Below the pieces are notes generated by a model that was not told the origin of the DNA, did not search any database, and saw only the letters and a list, made by a program, of their open reading frames with translations. This document shows, in pieces, positions 60,210 to 64,000 of a DNA stretch of 64,000 bases; the first letter of the stretch is position 1, and every line of letters begins with the position of its first letter. The position numbers and the translations under genes were made by a program. Location of the stretch: positions 48,123,058 through 48,187,057 of the forward strand of contig CM049310.1 in the NCBI GenBank assembly GCA_026874595.1. Direction: 5' to 3'. Source of the stretch: Sipunculus nudus (taxonomy: Eukaryota > Annelida > Sipuncula > Golfingiida > Sipunculidae).

Positions 60210-62170
60210 TTTGTTACTTCCACTAATTAATCTATTAAAAGACTTGCATGTACACATGTATACATTCCCAACATAAATATATACCATATATTGTAAAATG
60301 TAAAAGTATGCGCATGTAAGTATGTAAACGGATAAATCAAATACTGGTTTTAGCGCATTAATTTATAACAAAGGTATAATTGCTTATCTTTTTTTCTTAA
60401 ACTAGTTTGTTTAATTTGCTACGGTAAGAGGTCATTAAAATTATATAACTGGCGTAAAGATATAAATGAAAAGCGAATAGCTCAAACAAACGGAAGTATA
60501 AAATATAAAATATGCCTATATAATTACATATAATAACATTAGGACCGAGCCACGTGTCCCAGGGCGCTGCCTTTGCGTTTACCAGCGTGTAGGGGCGTCA
60601 ATACAGGGTGTGCGGTGGGGGGGGGGGCGGAAATACCCCCTTTTCAGCAGGGGGTGAAGGTTAATATAATCATCCCCTGCTATTCAGATACTAATATTTA
60701 TATATTGAAAATGAAATAAATTAATACTTAAAATAACACATTTTGGTTCCATTTTTGAGTTTAGTATAAAATATCATAAATCAAAACCTTATATTTAGAA
60801 GTAATCAACGAGAAATACAAAAACTTAATTCCACAACTTTTTGGATTCATTACAAATTAAAGGACTTTAATACAGAGTATTTGTTCCCCCCTCCCTCCAA
60901 CCACTCTCTCTCTCTCTCTTTCTCTCCCCCTCAAACACATTTTTCATATGTTTAAAAGAATAGTTGTCCCAACTTTGATCACCCTCGATCCCCTTCCGAG
61001 TCCCCCCACCACCACCCTTTAAGATGAATTGACGTCACTGCGAGCGTGAATACCAGTTGGGGATTGAGTGCAGGTATAATTAATATAGTTAAAAGCTGGT
61101 ATATAGCCTGATGTTTAAACTGTTGATAATCAGATGATGAGCGGGATGAGAGGAACGTGGGCGGCTGTCAGGCTGGTCTGTAACAGGATATGTGTAGAGC
61201 ATATTAACGTGTGCAGTCCTCAAATATCAAGCAGACACACTGGAACAGTAGCAGAACTAAGCGCAGTATATACCAGTGTGACAACCGCAGTGGTTATATG
61301 GTACAGTGTGTACACCATATATCTAAACGCAAAAAGAGTTTTCACATAGATAACTAGGATAATAGGCATACCATATCAGCTTTGGATTTATAGTTATTCC
61401 ACGGTGTTACCCTTTCTGGATTGCCTTTGACGCCAGGCTGGTACCCACGCTCGGTAAGTTAAGCCAAACTTAGCATCCTTTGAAATACCGCTTGCAGTGA
61501 ACATTAGGAAGATCAACGTGAAATGGTGACATTTAGCCACAGTCACGCCTCAAACTACCCACAGAAACTCATAAAATTACAGTTGCCATATTTGGACAGG
61601 ATTATCTGTATAGACGGTATACTATATCCTCTTTTATTCACATAGTTGAAACTATAAAAATACATTGGAACATTGAATGACAGTAAACACAACAAGAGTC
61701 ATAAATGTAAAATCTTCAAATGTATACAATAAACATAAGTTAAGAACTCTGATGGTGGTAACTCCTTATATCCTACAGCGGTTATGGTTAAATTAACCGT
61801 ATGTGGTTATCACATCATTATTTTTTCCTCGTATGGTTTAGTCAGAGTCCATACAAAATATAACAGTGGGGTACAATGTTTGTAATGTTTTCATTAACAT
61901 TACATTTTATCTTTGCTAATCTAAATAGTGTTGCCAAATAACTTTTCCTCCTTTCTCATCGCTGTACTACTATAGTACATGTTTTTTTCGCCTATCGTCC
62001 CCTGTATATTATGACCACCAATTGTTGTAGTATATAAACAGTCGGTAAATCTGATCATTGCAAAATCATTTGCGAATTGATCCTAGGACAAAATTACTTG
62101 ATCGATTAATCGATGGGATAGGAGCATGCTGGACCATCATTTTGCTTAATGGACAGTCTGTCTGTCTGTT
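60210..62170. other. No gene recognised
   Basis: Includes mixed G and C runs near 60600-60670 and a TC-rich stretch near 60900; no other feature. Confidence 0.5.
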
Positions 62171-62171
62171 T

Positions 62172-62277
<106 letters not shown>

Positions 62278-62279
62278 CA

Positions 62280-64000
62280 TGTACATATACGGGTATAATA
62301 AAATGTTTTGGAGATATCAGCCTCATGGCGGTGGTTCTTATCTAGATAACAGTTGTTTGTGGCAGGGTGATGTAGTCACTGAGTCAGCAGAGTTGGGGAT
62401 GCTGGGTATCCGTGTAGCTATAAAAAGTGGAAACCCCAGCTGGGAATTCCATGGCGACAGACCCGTATCAGGTACTAGGTTGTTTAAGTTACCCTCACCG
62501 TCGAGTCGTTAAGTAAAGCTCACAAGCAACCGTGTTTGCTTATTTGTAAGAAACTCTTGTCTTTGTGTGATTCTACGCAAATAAAAACAGCGTCTCTGCG
62601 CAACCAGCTGCCGCGGGGGGGGGGGGGGGGGGGCGAGTGGTTAACCATCTGGCCTATATTCCACATTCCTGATGTCGCATCCTTCCTCCCGTATGAGAGG
62701 AACATATGAGTAACACACCGTCCTGCTCACGTTGTTAGTGGTCTCACGTGTGCATGCAGTTATGTCCAAATCGGAAGAAACACACGGAGCACCACAAACA
62801 CAGAACACTTTATAAACAACACCACAATAAAAAATTATCTAGATACCTGGACCTTGTTAAATGCAGAATCACTGACATTTTCCTTACAGGGGCCAATTCA
62901 AACAGCAGACATGTTTAATCCATATGGAAGATACTGTATAATGTATTTGTCAATATTTCGTTCTCAAGCGTTTGCTTACTCCTGTACACAAGTGGAAATA
63001 GACTTGCACCCTGCGCGATCTGTGGCGCAAAATATAAACATAGCTCACACGCCACCTGGTGTATCGACCACGCAACTTCACGAATCAAGATTTTCAAGCC
63101 GATGTTTCTTCAGTGCTTCTTCTTTCATGGTTCTCCTCCTTGTTTTGGAGATGTCGCGCATGCGCAAGATCGGACCTATGGTTACGCAGTCTTTCATAAT
63201 ACATAGACACACATGGGCTGTGTTTACTCACACACAGAACCATAACAACGTATAAAGCAGGTGAACAGAGTGCTGAAAGTCCGTGTGCCTGAATGTTTTT
63301 GTAGGGAAAACGTTATATTTATAGCGAAAATGAACAAATAGCTTGATATAATACACATATTATTGCACGGGTTATGCGGCTTTAAATGAAGGGCGATATG
63401 ACATATATAATCACGCCCCTTTATATACTCACGATCGATAAACCGGGTTAAACCATCCTTCAGGCGCCGACCCTTTCCGAAACGACTATCAAAATTAATA
63501 TATGTACAATATTGCCGGAAAAGGCTGTTTTCCCACGGAACCAGGTACTGGGCTCTAGTAATTGGGCATTAGGAAACAAAGGCACAAATACTGAAGGCTT
63601 CGGAGTTGCGACTCTAATAATATTTTTTGGCAGTCTTGGGTTAGGAAAGCACACTGCCCAGCGCTCCGTTACTGACCATGAACTTCTAAATCCTTTGCTG
63701 ATGACCTACCTACTTTCCTTTATTAATAATCCTTTATTAATAAGCGTTTATCTGTGTCCTTCTTACGTAGAACCTGGTTATTCCAATATTTTGTTCCAAA
63801 ATAGGGTTATTCCTGTAGAACAGCAGTCAATTAATTATTAAACGTTGTTTTATCTCATAAAGTGAAACATTTCATGAGGGCTAATATATTTCCTGGGAGA
63901 TTACTGACGGAGGAAATTAATTTTTGTGGCCGGCAGTCTGGCCATATGGAGCTTGTCCGAAAGTAAGTGGTCTTTGTTGCGTGACGCCGGTCCTGATGAG
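62280..64000. other. No gene recognised
   Basis: A G run at about 62615-62632 only. Open frames of up to 133 codons show no domain resemblance. Confidence 0.45.

Noticed and set aside
62854-63255. 133-codon plus-strand frame
   Set aside because: Composition looks random and no homologous motif is visible.

Overview
This is a eukaryotic, AT-rich, intron- and transposon-dominated window with low gene density. The organism is most likely a mollusc. The only real protein-coding genes I can support encode a temptin-type N-terminal domain (temptin is known as a gastropod water-borne pheromone protein), and the dispersed repeats resemble those common in molluscan genomes. The species call is inference. 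GT-AG introns, non-LTR retrotransposons, a pogo/Tigger DNA transposon, Helitron-like elements and (TA)n microsatellites rule out a prokaryote.

Genes: both are on the minus strand. The central finding is a complete eight-exon gene (ATG at 43399, stop at 25707) whose exon phases join without a break into a 562-residue protein. Its layout is signal peptide, temptin domain (exons 1-2), short Cys-rich linker (exon 3), then the N- and C-terminal halves of a copper type II ascorbate-dependent monooxygenase (DBH/PHM/MOXD1 family, exons 4-8), an unrecognised Cys-rich tail and a hydrophobic C-terminus. All six residues matching the copper ligands of peptidylglycine/dopamine hydroxylases are present. 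A paralogue lies at the left edge (exons 1-3, 3867 to 27; the rest lies outside the window). Broken pieces of further copies occur: a terminal exon with frameshifts and a stop (14239-14716), a first exon cut after about seven codons (15893-15914) and a truncated exon 5 (46364-46491). The locus is therefore a tandemly expanded family with decaying members.

Layout: 1-3.9 kb, left-edge gene. 3.85-8.4 kb and 15.9-21.3 kb are two copies of one segmental duplication that starts in the promoter/first exon of the gene family; they differ by later insertions, including a 1018-bp Helitron whose empty site survives in the other copy. 8.4-13.8 kb, tandem-array elements. 14-16 kb, gene remnants and a tRNA-like repeat. 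21.5-25 kb, LINE remnant, an inverted-repeat element and another tandem-array element. 25.7-43.4 kb, the complete gene, whose 8.6-kb intron 6 holds LINE, Helitron and Tigger material and whose 4.4-kb intron 1 holds a MITE, a degenerate LINE and a SINE. 45-47 kb, duplicated exon-5 block inside a degenerate minisatellite. 47-64 kb, no gene recognised; microsatellites, a fresh 260-bp tandem duplication and repeat fragments.

No tRNA, rRNA, CRISPR or prokaryotic feature was found. The exon coordinates come from splice motifs, reading-phase continuity and family similarity read by eye; no alignment or database search was run.
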